Assembly (NCBI RefSeq): GCF_002300165.1
Contig: NZ_MLCE01000029.1
Span: forward strand, 137,170 to 201,169
DNA: 64,000 bases
Direction of reading: 5' to 3'
Origin: Streptomyces sp. Tue6028
GTDB taxonomy: Bacteria > Actinomycetota > Actinomycetes > Streptomycetales > Streptomycetaceae
Shown here: piece after piece, positions 64,000-64,000 of the stretch
Numbering within the stretch: the stretch's first letter is position 1
Layout: each line of letters opens with the position of its first letter
The notes under the pieces: generated by a model
The model's input: the letters and a program-made list of their open reading frames with translations, nothing else
Told to the model about the DNA's origin: nothing
Database searches by the model: none
Program-made: the position numbers and the translations under genes

Positions 64000-64000
64000 G

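Overview
The window is one continuous piece of chromosome from a high-GC actinomycete, almost certainly a Streptomyces. The reasons are the very high third-position GC, frequent GTG starts, several -10-like hexamers placed 6-7 bases before start codons, a 511-residue HrdB-type principal sigma factor, and the sporulation regulator WhiH. From memory, the gene order matches the Streptomyces coelicolor core region that runs from the gluABCD transporter (about SCO5774-5777) to hrdB (SCO5820). I could not run an alignment to confirm this. I found no rRNA, tRNA, CRISPR array, insertion sequence or prophage. The window ends exactly on the hrdB stop codon and begins inside a FAD monooxygenase gene.

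Positions 1-7500 hold a partial monooxygenase gene, the glutamate ABC transporter gluABCD (minus strand), the divergent two-component pair gluR-gluK, and an orphan TAXI-type binding protein. Positions 7500-20200 are mostly housekeeping: a MazG-like protein, miaB and miaA (tRNA A37 modification), an extradiol-dioxygenase-like protein, a small MT0933-type antitoxin pair, dapF, the second RelA/SpoT homologue rshA, a secreted M1 peptidase and hflX. Positions 20300-30850 are more accessory. They hold two tandem lipoprotein serine proteases and an NRPS-independent siderophore locus (aminotransferase, repeat-rich small ORF, IucA/IucC synthetase, GNAT acyltransferase, second synthetase).

Positions 30900-38960 carry a DinG-type helicase, a DUF1772 membrane protein behind an unusual CTAG-rich operator, lexA with an SOS box, and the nrdR-nrdJ operon for B12-dependent ribonucleotide reductase. 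Positions 39000-49900 hold an unknown HEAT-like protein, TerD, YdbC, a histidine phosphatase, an ADP-ribosylglycohydrolase, a DUF4173-like membrane protein, an MFS exporter with a divergent TetR regulator and twin operators, rnhB, and a protein resembling a helicase C-terminal fragment.

Positions 50300-64000 hold a RadC/JAB-like protein that lacks the metal-site histidines, a RecQ helicase with a C-terminal phosphoribosyltransferase-like domain, a DUF4192 protein (divergent from recQ across a pair of DnaA boxes), a glycogen-debranching-like enzyme, a NrtR-type Nudix regulator, an ABC ATPase fused to its membrane domain, whiH and hrdB. Most convergent gene ends are closed by long GC-rich hairpins. 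Several intergenic regions carry short tandem arrays (23, 25, 33, 35 and 36 bp, and hexamers).

The items most worth follow-up are the 36-bp repeat ORF that overlaps the siderophore synthetase start, the RecQ-phosphoribosyltransferase / degenerate RadC / DnaA-box neighbourhood, the CTAG operator, and the recurrent leaderless-type promoters.
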